DNA from: Cynocephalus volans | Lineage: Eukaryota; Chordata; Mammalia; Dermoptera; Cynocephalidae | DNA: 64,000 nucleotides | Direction of reading: 5' to 3' | NCBI RefSeq assembly: GCF_027409185.1 | Contig: NC_084469.1 | Location: forward strand, 31,362,293-31,426,292 | Part shown: in pieces, positions 10,580-21,313 of the stretch | How positions within the stretch are numbered: position 1 is the first letter of the stretch | Layout of the letters: every line of letters begins with the position of its first letter | Position numbers and translations under genes: made by a program | Notes under the pieces: model-generated | The model's database searches: none | What the model was told of the DNA's origin: nothing | What the model saw: only the letters and a program-made list of their open reading frames with translations

Positions 10580-10766
10580 GAAGGGTGATAGGAAGGTTCT
10601 ACGGAGAGGATGGGCTGCCTACCCCAGAACTGACCCAGGTAGATGCCATGATCACCAAAGGCTTGGAGGCAAATAAACAGGAACTGAAAGAGAAGCAGAA
10701 GTTTCCACCATGCAATGCTGAGTGGAGCTCAACCAAGGGCAGCCGATTCTGGTGTTCCTCAAAGAG
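10580..10766 (+). CDS. CYB5D2: CYB5D2 exon 3 (residues 132-193)
   Basis: Acceptor TCACCACAG opens [24 protein letters not shown] (written here only in outline), then a helical lysine/glutamate-rich stretch and [19 protein letters not shown]. The two cysteines (CNAEW, WCSS) are conserved in neuferricin and could pair with those in exon 4 (inference). Ends two bases into a serine codon at donor GTAAAC. Confidence 0.95.
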
Positions 10767-13069
10767 GTAAACAGGCTTCTCTTCTGCTCCTTTCTATGTC
10801 TCTCCCAAATCCTGTCTGCATTGTTCAGTGAATCCATGGTAACCCAGAGGAACTTTTTCAAAATACATCTGCTCTGTGATAGTGATTCTCAACTTGGGCT
10901 GCATATTAGATCTTCTGGGGAATTTAAAAAGTTACTGGTGGTGGGACCTCACTCCAGAAAACGGAATATTAAAGTTGAGATTTGGACTTGAGACCTGGGC
11001 ATCCTTCCCCACCACCACCAAATCCTCCCAGAGACCATGCTGAAGAAACTCTAGCCTGGGGGCGAGAAGGCACAAGTACTTCTCCTTGCTTGCTTTTGGC
11101 CTGTACAGCCATCCACAGGCCTCAGTTTCCTGTTTGTCAGCACAAACCATTGCTGCCCAGAGAAGAAAGCGACGGGGAGGTGGAGGGAGGACCACGCAGT
11201 CAGAGATGTCCTGAGGTGCTCTCTTAAAAACACCACAAATTCTGAGTAATTCCAGTAAGTGCGGGCTAGATGGAAAAGTCCTTTCCTGTAAGAATAAAGT
11301 AAGGTGAGCCAGATTAGAAGTGATACCGCAAGGATTATTCCAGGTTGCTTTAAGAAACTGGAGAAAATTTTTCCTGCTTTAATCATCAGGCCAGCCTGGA
11401 CTTAAACTTTGAGTCCCTCAAATCTCCTTTAGCTCTAGTAAGGGGAAAAAGGAAGCCAGAAACTGGACAAACCTCCCCAGCCTCAAGGGTCTCAAAGACC
11501 CCTGAGGAGGGACAGGGAAGTCTCTGCTGTCACTGAGGTACTAAGCTGTGCAGACCCACCCTCTTCCGCAGAGAGAGCCATACCTTGTTGCTCTACTTGA
11601 GGCTGATTCATAATGTGGGCAAGAACAAGCAGTCAAAGCCACCAGCTTTCTCAGGCCCAGCCACCATATTCATCACATCTCCTCCAAGCCTTAATTCAGG
11701 GGAGCAGAGGCAAAGGGAGCAGGAAGGAAACCCCTTCTTTCCTGACCACCAGTTTCAGAGACACAGCTTCTCCAGGGTCATCGTGTCTGAAGAAAATGGG
11801 GACTTTGAGAATCTGGCCTGCCCACTTCAGCCTGAATGCAGGAGGCTTCAGAGAGCACTTGTCCTCGATAGGAGGGTACAGGAGGACTGTGTGCATGTAG
11901 ATGCTGGATTTTGCTCCTCGGAGAGCCTGTCTCCCTCTCCTCCAGCCCTCCTGTCTGATGAATCCCTTCTTGCTCTCATGACTGAGTTGCCTAGGCTCTG
12001 CTTTCCTCCAAAAGCCCTTGCAGTGCCACCCTCAATGAATTTAGGGGTCCCGTCCCTGTGCCTCAGCCCAATTTCTTGTCTTCTGCTCACATGTGTATCA
12101 CCCATTAGACTGGGAGGAATGAGCTTTGTAGGCAGGGAGGGACCAAGTGTATAGTAAGGATCACTGATGATGGCATGGATGGCTGGATGGATGGAAGGAG
12201 AGAGGGAGGCATTTTAGTGCCCTGACAGACTTTTTCTTGGGTAAGCTACAAGTGGGATGGTTTCTAACTGGGTTGCAATTTCTCTGACAGCAAATGATCC
12301 TGCTCCCTGACTCAGGAACCTCTATGAGGCGTCAATTCCAAGAATCTAGTTTTCTTTTGCAAGGCTTGTGAGTCCACAAAACTGAACTCAGTACACTAAG
12401 TTAGGGCCTTCTGCTCAGGACAGGAGGTTGCTCAGGCTATGTTGGGCCAGAGCTGCATCCTCCATTTCTGAATCCTTTGGTAACATTAAGGACTGGACCT
12501 ATGTAGGTGACAAGACAGCTTGCAACTACACCCTATGCCAAAGGCCCCCCCAGAGAAAGCTGACCCAGCTGGACAAGGCCTGATGGGCCCCAAATGTCTT
12601 GTAGCCTCAGCTGCCAACCGCTCCCCCCACCCCCAAGTGCCCCAGGCCCTAAGATCAAGACACAGCCCTGTGCTGGGATGTAGCGGGGGAGGGGAGAAGA
12701 GAATTAGACCCAGACACCACTTCTGAGAAGCTCACAGGCCAGTGAGAGAAACCCTTTTGCAGCTGTTGCCACCAGTGCAGGGAAGTGGTGCTGCTTCCTA
12801 GAAAGGGAAGGGCAGGGGGCGGGGAACACAATGAAAGGAACCACAGACTCTGCCCCTGGCCTGAGGAGGTGGCGCTGGCACTGTGCAGAGGAAGCTGAGG
12901 AAGTTAGGAGGGAGCATGAAGGCTCAGGGACCAAATGCTGCCGACAGCTGCCTTGGGAGAGCACTGAGATGGGAAGGAGAATAGCTTCTACTTTTTATAT
13001 GACTTCTTTCCCCTTTTTGAAGAGACTCATGAGTTCACGCTTTTAAGCACTCTTTTCTTATATCCTTAG
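10767..13069 (+). other. CYB5D2: CYB5D2 intron 3
   Basis: A 2.3-kb intron, more GC-rich than its neighbours. Only a MER5-like fragment is recognisable near its start. Long open frames in 11585-12154 have no flanking splice signals or familiar domain, and I treat them as chance. Confidence 0.8.
10880..11010 (+). repeat. MER5-type hAT fragment
   Basis: GTGATTCTCAACTTGGGCTGCA and CTTCTGGGGAATTT, followed by a GGACCTCACTCC-like stretch, follow the MER5A/B pattern (non-autonomous hAT-Charlie). Confidence 0.5.
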
Positions 13070-13286
13070 CGGAGGTGTGAGCAGAGACTGGATTGGTGTC
13101 CCCAGGAAGCTGTATAAGCCAGGAGCCAAGGAGCCCCACTGCGTGTGTGTGAGAACAACTGGCCCTCCTAGTGACCAGACACCGGACAGCCCTACACACA
13201 GGAATCGTGGGGACTTGGACCACCCTAACTTGGGAGAATACCCAGGCTGTCCACCTCTAGCCATCACATGTTCCTTCCCACGCTAA
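13070..13286 (+). CDS. CYB5D2: CYB5D2 exon 4 (residues 194-264, stop)
   Basis: Acceptor TATCCTTAG is followed by [44 protein letters not shown] and LAITCSFPR, with TAA at 13284. The last 70 residues are the conserved neuferricin C-terminus with four cysteines. The length equals the human protein, so the gene appears intact. Confidence 0.95.
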
Positions 13287-13984
13287 GCTGGTGCCCTGTG
13301 TGTTAACACACAGAAAACCTTGCCTAGAACTCGAATAGGCCCTTGGCACTCATGTCCTAGTATGGCTCCTGGCCCGAAACAGGCAGGCCTGGAAGTACTC
13401 TGGCCATACTCTGCAAATGTGCCTCATGCCCTGCTCACCATGAACTCATCATTTTGGTGACTGAGGGAGAGCTTGGCAGCCTGCCTAGTTCTGGTCAGCC
13501 TGTTTTTACTACAATTCCCTTAAATCCACTTGCCATCTTCCTTCAGACCTCTCAGGTATTAATGGGCACAAGTCTATGACCAACTCAAAAATAACTGGAC
13601 AAACAAGGACAATTCTCTGAACTCCAATAGCTTCCTTTCCATGGACTACGAGATGTTTTGGCCACAGCTCAGCCACTGCATGACTACACAATGAAGACAG
13701 GTATGTCAGACCACGGCCCCCACCCCTTGCTTGCTATGCTCTAGGAAAAGCTGTGCTTTGAAAGGCCATATGGACAGGTTGGCGCGGTGCCTGCTCAGAA
13801 ATCTGTGGGTATTCCTTAGAGGAAAAAGATGACCTTGGGCTAAACCCCACCCTTGAGAACATTTCCTACTGCCAGAGCCCCCAGACTCCTTCAAGTGGGC
13901 AGACATTGCTGCCATTAGCCCTCACCAGAAGATCCCTGGGGTGGTACAGCAGAATCTGTACGTGGATAAGAAGGACGACATACT

Positions 13985-14130
13985 GTCACCTTCCTCCAGG
14001 CAACCCTGTGAGCTAGGAAGGACAACCGTCACCGCCATTTTATAGATAGGGAAACTAAGGCACATGAAACTTGCCTAGTACTATCAACTAATCAATGACA
14101 AAGCAGAACTAAAAGCAGAGATCTTCCCAG
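13985..14130 (-). repeat. MIR-like fragment, antisense
   Basis: CAACCCTGTGAGCTAGGAAG, CCATTTTATAGATAGGGAAA and CTAAGGCACATGAAACTTGCC follow the complement of MIR. Confidence 0.6.
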
Positions 14131-14875
14131 GCTGGGCAAAAATATGTGAAAGTTGATGTGTACTTGGTTACTGTTTGCACTACACAGATCATAACCAGTG
14201 ACAGAGTGGTTAGCAGTGGCCACCTCCAGGATGGCTATTAGGAGGACTTGGGATGGTTATGAGGAAGCACTTAACAGTGCCTATTAACCATGAGAAAAGC
14301 CACCATACAGTGAGATCTGTTACCACAACTGGTCTCGACTAGGGTAAGCGAAATGGAAGACAGGTAAGGAAAGTGTGAGGGCCAGGTGACTTCTAGATTT
14401 GTATGATTTGTACAGGGGCTTTATAGATCACTAGATTTTAATTTGCAGACCCCTAAACTTTCCTTAGTACTTTCTGAAGCCCACAATGCCAGTCTTCCCT
14501 TCAAACCTCGGCCTGCAGAAAGCTCACGATGGGTGGATCCTCTTGAGTTGCTCCTAAATAATGGAGTCAGAGGGAACTTCCAGGGTCCTTTGGAAAACTT
14601 CATGGGGTCGCATGACTGAGACTGTGCATCTGTGATCACACATCGCCATGAGCTGAAGTCTGGGCCAGGAGCACAGCAAATTCAGGCAGCTGCTTACTAT
14701 ACCTAAAATAGCTACTATTTAAATGCCATCAATGGTATGTTTCTGAAAAATGTTAGAATTCAAACTTTCTTAGAAGGTAGCTGTTGAAGAAATTCATGTC
14801 AGGAGTTGTTTTTTTTTAAAATTTGTTTTCAATGCTTATGGATACTTCTGCACCAGAAGTAACTACAAATGTCTT

Positions 14876-14881
14876 ATTAAA
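14876..14881 (+). promoter_or_regulatory. CYB5D2: Candidate poly(A) signal, CYB5D2
   Basis: ATTAAA, the most common variant hexamer, about 1.6 kb after the stop codon, with T-rich sequence following. Other sites are possible. Confidence 0.4.
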
Positions 14882-14894
14882 GTTCCCACTTTAA

Positions 14895-17800
14895 ATGCAC
14901 AATTTTACTTCATTTTATTATAAGGAATTGTTACAGAAAATGCAAATATCAGTATTTGAAAAATACATTCTATTACACAGACTCCAAAGAAACAATGCTG
15001 ATAAGCGCTATGGTCCTTTATGATGCCATCATCATACACTGAGCACAACCCCAAGTGGTTTAGAAGCCAAGGGGATCAACCCAATGTGTGCCTGCAGTTT
15101 CCGCCCAGCTACCGCCCTTCCCCTTAGTATCACACAGGTATGTCATGGTAACAGCCAACTCCACACATCTGCCAAAAAAGGGCAGGTATTTAATTAAGCA
15201 ATCTCAATTCCAGACTCCCTAACTACAGAAAACCAATGCCATCGGTTGTAACAGGTTAATATATTATTTATGCCACACAAAAAAGGAACTGTACAGGCAA
15301 TGATCTTCCAGAGAAAGTCTTTAAGGCATCTACAAGTTCTGGGAATTTAAGTGTTTAGTTTATATATTGTCAAACAGCTCTTCACTAAACTGCTTCCACA
15401 AAGCAAGAATGTAGCTTCCAAATCCCTTTGGCAAGTCGTTTCCCCTCAGCTTCCTCCTTTCTCCAGCTGGGAGTGGGGAGTTTTGGTGCTTCTGGTAGTT
15501 GTTCTGGGGCTTGTCCTGAGGGAAGCAAGTGTTTCTGTCATGGAAGCGTTACACTTACTTGTTTGCTGGGTACCTTTCAGGTCTAAGCATGACATAGCTC
15601 AGAGTGTTCTTTTTCTCCAGATAAAGGAAACCTAGATGGAGGTCAAGGCTCTACTCCCTCCGAAGACTTTTCCTCCACTCCTCACCCCTGGACAAGATTA
15701 GTGCAGTAACGAACAGTTCAACATGACAGGTGTGGGACATGAGTGAGGAAGCTAAACTGGGTGGTCAAAAATGATTAAGGGCTCTGAGGTAGAGGACTAA
15801 AGGTCACGTGGACCCCACTCCTTGGAGAGAATGTGGCAGGTGAATCGAGCAATTTAATCCAGCCTTGACTAAACTGGTAATTGGGGTTTATTTACAGTGC
15901 ACAGGCACAAAACTCCAAATGGAACACATGTTCTAATATAGCATTCAATGAGACACCACTAAAAAGATAACTGAAAATTAAAAAGTCCTAAGTGTAGGCA
16001 CTTAAATTTGTGGGAAATTTCTGTGTTAGAGGATCACAGCAAATTAGTTTAAGTTATTCCACTTATATATAGCATGTGGTTTGTACCTTTGTCTTAAAAA
16101 AAAGAAAAAGACGGTCAAGAATATACTGTATAATAAATCTGGCAATGAGCAAGAGGCAGTTAAAAAGCTAATTCAGCATAACAATGTTGACTGATGCAGC
16201 AAATTATGTTCCAGTAAAGTTTATTCTTCCTGCTCTACTCATTCACTATTGGCAACCTTCTGAATGAATAAAATTAAGTTTTTGCTACTAGTACTTAAGC
16301 TACTGTTTAAAATTTAACAAGAACAGCTAGGCAGTTTTGTAGTCAAGTCCTGACAGCATGGAGGGCACAAAAGTGACTCAGACCTATCTAGTCCCAGCCA
16401 GGGCAGTGTATGTTGGAGTCCCAGTGGGGCAGCTGCTACTCAAGGAACCTGCTGAATGCAACCCAGTGAGCATCAGCATGGTCAGGGAGATTTCCTAAGA
16501 CTGTGGAAAGATGCTTTTTCTAAATCTACATGAATGCACCTGAAGCCAATGCAGAACTCAAAATATGTTCCCCCAATCCATGGCTGGTCAGTACCACTGC
16601 TATCTCTGGACTCTGTAAAGAAACAGAAGCTTGCATCAACATAATTTAAACATGATCTTAAGATTTTTAAGTGTAATTATAGGCGAGATTGTTATTGAAA
16701 CTGGTATGTTAGGGCAAAGGCATAACAATCAGACTCATCCCATCCTCCACCCTCCACTAAGAACATTAAAAGAACAAGTATAGATGTACTGACCACCTAA
16801 ATTCATCTTTGAACCATAATTATCTTACTTTCTAATTAAAAAACCAAGCTACCTAACTAAGCTCTACTTCCTTGTGGCCTTTTTTGGGCAACAGAAAACG
16901 GAAAGTGACCACATGATTCACATGGTCAAGTGTTTGCCAAGACTAGTTGAGTTTTTCTATAAAAATTCTATATGAAATATGTCACAGACTGGGGGACAGG
17001 GGAACACTTCTAATTAATTTTTTTTTTAAACATTGTGCACAACAAGCTCATATTAACATAGAAAGCATATACTTGCATATCTTATAAATCACAGAAATAT
17101 TTTTAAAAAGTAGCACTCCGGTTTTTCAGCTCATTTTACACACATATTTAGGCAACAGATGTATAAATCTACAGCAACATAGAGGACATACCACTATTCA
17201 AAAAAGAAACAAAAGAACAGGCTGCTGCAAAAAAATAAGTAGTCCCTTTTACACATATATCCATACATCATTAATGCGAACAAATGTAGTGGTTATTAAA
17301 AGTCTGGAAAAATCAGTATGTGTGATTGAGATTGTTAATCTCTAAGTATGACTGTGTGACACATATTGTTCATCTCAGAGTTTTGTTTTTTTTTTAAAGC
17401 AGTGGTAGAAGTTTCTATTTAAATATGTATTTTTAAAAAACTGGCCAAACTTTCAAAAGAAAAGAAGTTTAACACTTCAGGGTTAACATATGTACTAGCA
17501 GCAACTAAGGCCTAACAAGTTCTGGCAGCCTCATCAGCACACAAGCCAGAGCGCCTTCCAAAATGGTTCACACACACTTGGCCAGGGCCTTCAGCTGTTG
17601 GCCCTTATGGGGCAGGGCAAGCTACACAGAACTGGCACCAACAGACACACAGCATAACTAGGAAAGGTTTTAGCAAGAAGCATTCCTTTCAGGGAGATAG
17701 GGGCCATTGGCCTGAGGCTGGAAATACCCATCCCTGAAGCTAAAGCCTTACCTATTCTTCTCAACTTGGCCTATATGAATCTATTACTCCAAAAGACACC

Positions 17801-18712
17801 CTACGTGTTTTTCCTTTAAGATTAGTGTGAGCTGAGGTCCAAAGTTGATCATTAGAATCACTGATGCAAGGATGTGTGAGGGTATTTTTGAATATGGATT
17901 TTTAAATTGGAATAACCAATAATGCAGCTATATAAAAAGTGCAGCACAATAAAAGTGCATTTCCTCCACCACTCTAGTGGCAGTGACTGAGGACTCCACA
18001 GACAGGATGCAGCAAGACGAGAGAATGAGACAGCTGCTAAGAGGTGCCAAGCTGCCAAACTGCACTCCTGACACCTCAGTAGCACAAACACTGGTAAAGC
18101 TTTCAGTTGTTAAGGCCACGATTTTTCAGCTCTCATCTTTGAACCCTGTTTAGAAAGATTTTACCTTTTTAAAAGGGTAGCTCACTAAAAATACAGCTTA
18201 GCTTAAGAAAAAAAAAAAAAAAGACTTTAGGGTAAGAGGATCCTATTATCTTTATGAAAACACTGTGCATAAAAGTCCACAGCCACTTACCCTAGAGTAA
18301 AGCCAGCCCTCGTTAAGCAGCTAGCTTCCTACACCGTGTTAGGCTCTGCCGCATAGTCAGCTGAGGCAGGAAGACTTCATGAATGCTCTAAGATGGACAC
18401 TCAACTGCTGGAAGGGAAAATGGTTTTCAAAGTATCCTTGTATGTTGCTAGCTGAATGGGGTCTAATTCCTATCACATTTACCACTTAGGCTAAATGGCC
18501 TGGTCCAATTAGTGAGACATCTAGTGAAATCAATCACAGTCTGACACACTGACAATCATACAGAATCATTTGAAATGGGATCTATCACACCAAGGTCCTT
18601 AATTGTTCCATGAAGATGACCGCCAGCTCCTGCTCTGGGTGGGGTCAGGCTGGTGAGCAGAGCAGCTGCTGGGGAGGTGACTGGGGATGTGGCCTGGACC
18701 CCCAGGGGCTCA
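14895..18712 (-). other. ANKFY1: ANKFY1 3' UTR (about 3.8 kb, inferred)
   Basis: AT-rich, repeat-poor sequence after the stop codon, ending near a poly(A) signal. It matches the long 3' UTR expected for ANKFY1 (several kb in human). I see no transposons in it, which is itself unlike the introns and suggests selective constraint. Confidence 0.65.
14914..14919 (-). promoter_or_regulatory. ANKFY1: Candidate poly(A) signal, ANKFY1
   Basis: TTTATT on the plus strand is AATAAA on the ANKFY1 strand, 3.8 kb after the stop codon. Other AATAAA words occur upstream in the UTR (for example near 15890), so alternative ends are likely. Confidence 0.5.
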
Positions 18713-18845
18713 CTAAGAGACCCCACCCAGAGTCAGTACATCAAAGCAAATGTTGCAAACTCGCACAGGCTTGTTCAGATCAAACTTTATAATAGGAATC
18801 TCCTTGGTCGAACATTTATGGCAAAGAAGACGTCCGCAGTGACGA
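18713..18845 (-). CDS. ANKFY1: ANKFY1 last exon: FYVE domain end (residues 1126-1169)
   Basis: Follows acceptor TTTGCTTCCACAG. It encodes RHCGRLLCHKCSTKEIPII and then KPVRVCNICFDVLTLGGVS before TAG. Together with the previous exon it supplies the FYVE R-K-HHCR basic motif, the zinc cysteines and the RVC motif, all intact, so PI3P binding should be retained. Confidence 0.96.
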
Positions 18846-19498
18846 CTGTGGAAGCAAAGAAAGGAAGTGTGAGAGGGGTACTGAAGAGCAGACTGCTTCC
18901 TGGCATGTGAGGACAATGACAGTGCCCTCACAGACAGGGCCAGCCCACAACTCATACTGTATGGTCAACTCTGCCACCCGCCAGCCAGGTTACAACAATT
19001 CATGTACAACTTTTTGTCCATGAAAATAAAATTCTAGCCAATATTTAAGTTAAAGCAAAACTGAAGGCTTTTTTTTTAAAGATCATAAGCAGCTCAGCAT
19101 GAGCAAAAGAACTGTCTCATTTAATGGGAACAGCTCCTAAGCTCTTGGTAGAGCAGCCTGTACTCAGGCACACTATGAGGGCAGTAACTCATCTCAGCTC
19201 TGCAGTAAGCAGGAAGCCCAGAGAAGATGACAGGAAGCCTGACAGGCCCCGAGACCTGTGCACCCTCAGCAGCCAGCAGGAAAGCCGCCACATTTGAGCA
19301 CCCCTGCCTTCCCTACATCTCTAGTCCTCAGCCGGACCCTTGGGTATGCTCAGTCCCATCCTCTCATCCCTCCATTTGGTCAGTATTGCCCAGGAGAGTG
19401 TAGAGCCCTGGCAAGTTCATGGCTTATCATGGAAAAGGTTGCAGTGACATCATCAGAAGTCCCCTCACTCCTCTGGCAAGTGATGATGGGGGTCTTAC
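18846..19498 (-). other. ANKFY1: ANKFY1 intron (last)
   Basis: A 653-bp intron with no recognisable repeat. Confidence 0.85.
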
Positions 19499-19589
19499 CA
19501 GTGATGCTTGCGAGTTGTGACTCCAAACTTGGCAGTGCACTCATAGCAGTTGGAGCCATCACACCATGGAGGCTCCTTGGACAGCATAT
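19499..19589 (-). CDS. ANKFY1: ANKFY1 exon: FYVE domain start (residues 1096-1126)
   Basis: Encodes DMLSKEPPWCDGSNCYEC and ARFGVTTRKHHC: the W-C-D start of the FYVE finger, the first zinc CxxC pair and the basic KHHC part of the PI3P site. Acceptor TGTTACAG, donor GTAAGA. 91 bp, with phase matching both neighbours. Confidence 0.96.
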
Positions 19590-19639
19590 CTGTAACACAT
19601 ACAGGGGAAGACTAGTTCCTATCAAACAGTGACTGTGCC

Positions 19640-20300
19640 AGGCAGGACTCATGGCTTAGTGGGAGCAGGGAAACAGACCAGTAAAATAAAGCAACACATT
19701 GCAGTGACATGAGGGATGAAGGTGTAATGTAATCTAATTGGGTCAGGGAAGACTTCAGAGGAGACTATGGAGAATCAGCACTTGCCAGGCAGACTGGGGG
19801 AGAAGGAAACAGTGTTCAAGTTAGCGACACAGCACACTGTCTGTGGGGAAAACACACACAGTCAGGGATGGCTGGAGTGTAAGGCATGGTGGGGAGAGAG
19901 CAGAGACCACACAGCTAGAAAGACTGGCAGGTACTCAATGGCCAGGGAAACACAGAGGAGGGGACCGAGACAAGCGAAACTGAGGAGGCAGAATGTGTAA
20001 GATTCTGTGACTGAACAGAAGCGCAGAATGTGAGAGGGAGGCAGGGAGCAGGAAAGAGGCAAAGATGATTCCCAGGTTTCTTTTTTTATTGGCGGCTGGC
20101 TGGTATGGGGATCAGAAACCTTGAGCTTGGTGTTACAATACTGTGCTCTAACCAATTGAGCTAACCGGCCAGCCCCTGCTTCCCAGATTTCTGATAGAGT
20201 GACTGAATCTGTGGTGGGACCACCAGCAGAGAAGAGACCTAAGAGAAAGAATGAGAGCAGACGAGGAGTTCGGTTTTCACATTAAGGTAGGAGTTATCAG
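19640..20300 (+). repeat. Ancient interspersed repeat (copy 3, partial)
   Basis: GGGAAGACTTCAGAGGAGAC and later GAGTTCGGTTTT plus GGAGTTATCAG fit the family found at 5011 and 8712. Split by the SINE at 20086. Confidence 0.4.
20086..20176 (-). mobile_element. tRNA-Ile-derived SINE, antisense
   Basis: Complement of the monomer: GGCGGCTGGCTGGTATGGGG to GCTAACCGGCCAGCCCC. Flanks TTCCCAGGTTTCT and TTCCCAGATTTCT form a target duplication with one mismatch. Confidence 0.75.
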
Positions 20301-20524
20301 TGTAGACAAGAACAACAATCACTAGTGTTTATTTACTGAACTCTAGCTCTAAGCCAGGCACTGTTCTGACTGCTCTATGAGAGTAGGAAACAGAGCTCCT
20401 AGGGAGGGAGCAGCACATGAATCAGTCACTACCGAGCACCTCCTACATGTCAGCATTGTGAGGGCAGCTGTTCTGAGCTCTTAAGAGGCCCACCAAGTGC
20501 CTGGCAAAGGGAAAGTTAAAGTAG

Positions 20525-20625
20525 ACACCACAGGCACCCTGCTTTAATGCTGGCTCTGCCACAAAACAGCTGTGTGGCCTTGGGCAAGTCACCTACATCA
20601 AGATTACATGGCTACTGAGTATTTC
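20525..20625 (+). repeat. MIR-like core fragment
   Basis: TGCTGGCTCTGCCAC ... CAGCTGTGTGGCCTTGGGC plus AAGTCACC is the conserved MIR core. Confidence 0.65.
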
Positions 20626-21166
20626 TGAGCATGTTTCTCTGCCAGTCTGTCTCCACTGTGGGTGATGACACAGCACAGGCACACACAGGCACTCAAGACA
20701 CTCTGATTCTTTCCACGTCCTCAACAAGGAAGAGAACAGACTCGCTTCTACAAATCTTCAAGAGTGAAGTGCTCCTCTGCACAAATGAAACATGGAGGAG
20801 GAAGAAGCCATGGAGGAGGATGCAGAGGCCAGTTTGAAGGCTGCAGAGAATCTGAATCAGCCAAAGGAGGATGAGTGCACAGATAAGCAGCCAGGAGACT
20901 TGGTAAGGGTGACCTGTCTGGAGCTTGTGGATTCCTGTAATGTTCAGAGGGAGTGTAAAATTGACAGGGGCCTGCTAACAGTGACCGTCCCAACATTGCT
21001 GAAGGGCCCTTCATCCCATTCATAGAAATAATCCCATACGCTGCATGGAAACTACTGGTTCAGGTCTTAAAATAAGTCATTATGGGATTTAAAGATCATT
21101 AATACATCTAGATAATCAACACTGTAACTGGGCTTGCAGTGAAAGAACACAAAGTAAGCCACTCAC

Positions 21167-21313
21167 CTAATAGTCTAAACAGAAGTTGCTTAGTGGCAAC
21201 TTGGTAGTTGAAAATGTTGACTCCTTGGTTATTATTCACCCCAAGGCGAGCACCAGATCGGACAATGGCACGGCACAAGTTGGCATTTCCTTTCATGTAT
21301 GCTAAGAGCAGCA
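21167..21313 (-). CDS. ANKFY1: ANKFY1 exon: last ankyrin repeat and linker (residues 1047-1096)
   Basis: Encodes VLLLAYMKGNANLCRAIV, GARLGVNNNQGVNIF and NYQVATKQLLFRLL, the final degenerate ankyrin unit and the linker to the FYVE finger. Acceptor GTTTTCCAG, donor GTGAGT. Confidence 0.96.

Larger units (their letters stand above)
1871..14900 (+). other. CYB5D2: CYB5D2 gene (neuferricin), whole locus
   Basis: Four coding exons (250, 141, 187 and 217 bp) join without frame error into 795 nt, encoding 264 residues plus stop. The product has an N-terminal hydrophobic segment (about residues 8-30), then a cytochrome b5-like domain of the membrane-associated progesterone receptor (MAPR) family (about residues 35-120), then a C-terminal extension with paired cysteines. 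The family binds haem and acts at endomembranes; neuferricin has been linked to neurogenesis and cell survival (literature knowledge). The 3' limit is inferred from a poly(A) signal at 14876. Confidence 0.85.
13287..14900 (+). other. CYB5D2: CYB5D2 3' UTR (inferred)
   Basis: Non-coding sequence between the stop codon and the first plausible poly(A) signal before the opposing gene. It includes a MIR-like stretch at about 13985-14130. The end is inferred; a shorter transcript is possible. Confidence 0.5.
19590..21166 (-). other. ANKFY1: ANKFY1 intron
   Basis: 1.6 kb holding an antisense SINE, remains of the ancient repeat also seen at 5 kb and 8.7 kb, and a MIR-like piece. Remainder unremarkable. 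Confidence 0.8.

Noticed and set aside
11585..12154. 189-codon open frame in CYB5D2 intron 3
   Set aside because: No recognisable domain, no splice signals linking it to CYB5D2, and the overlapping frames on both strands are similarly open; chance in GC-richer DNA.
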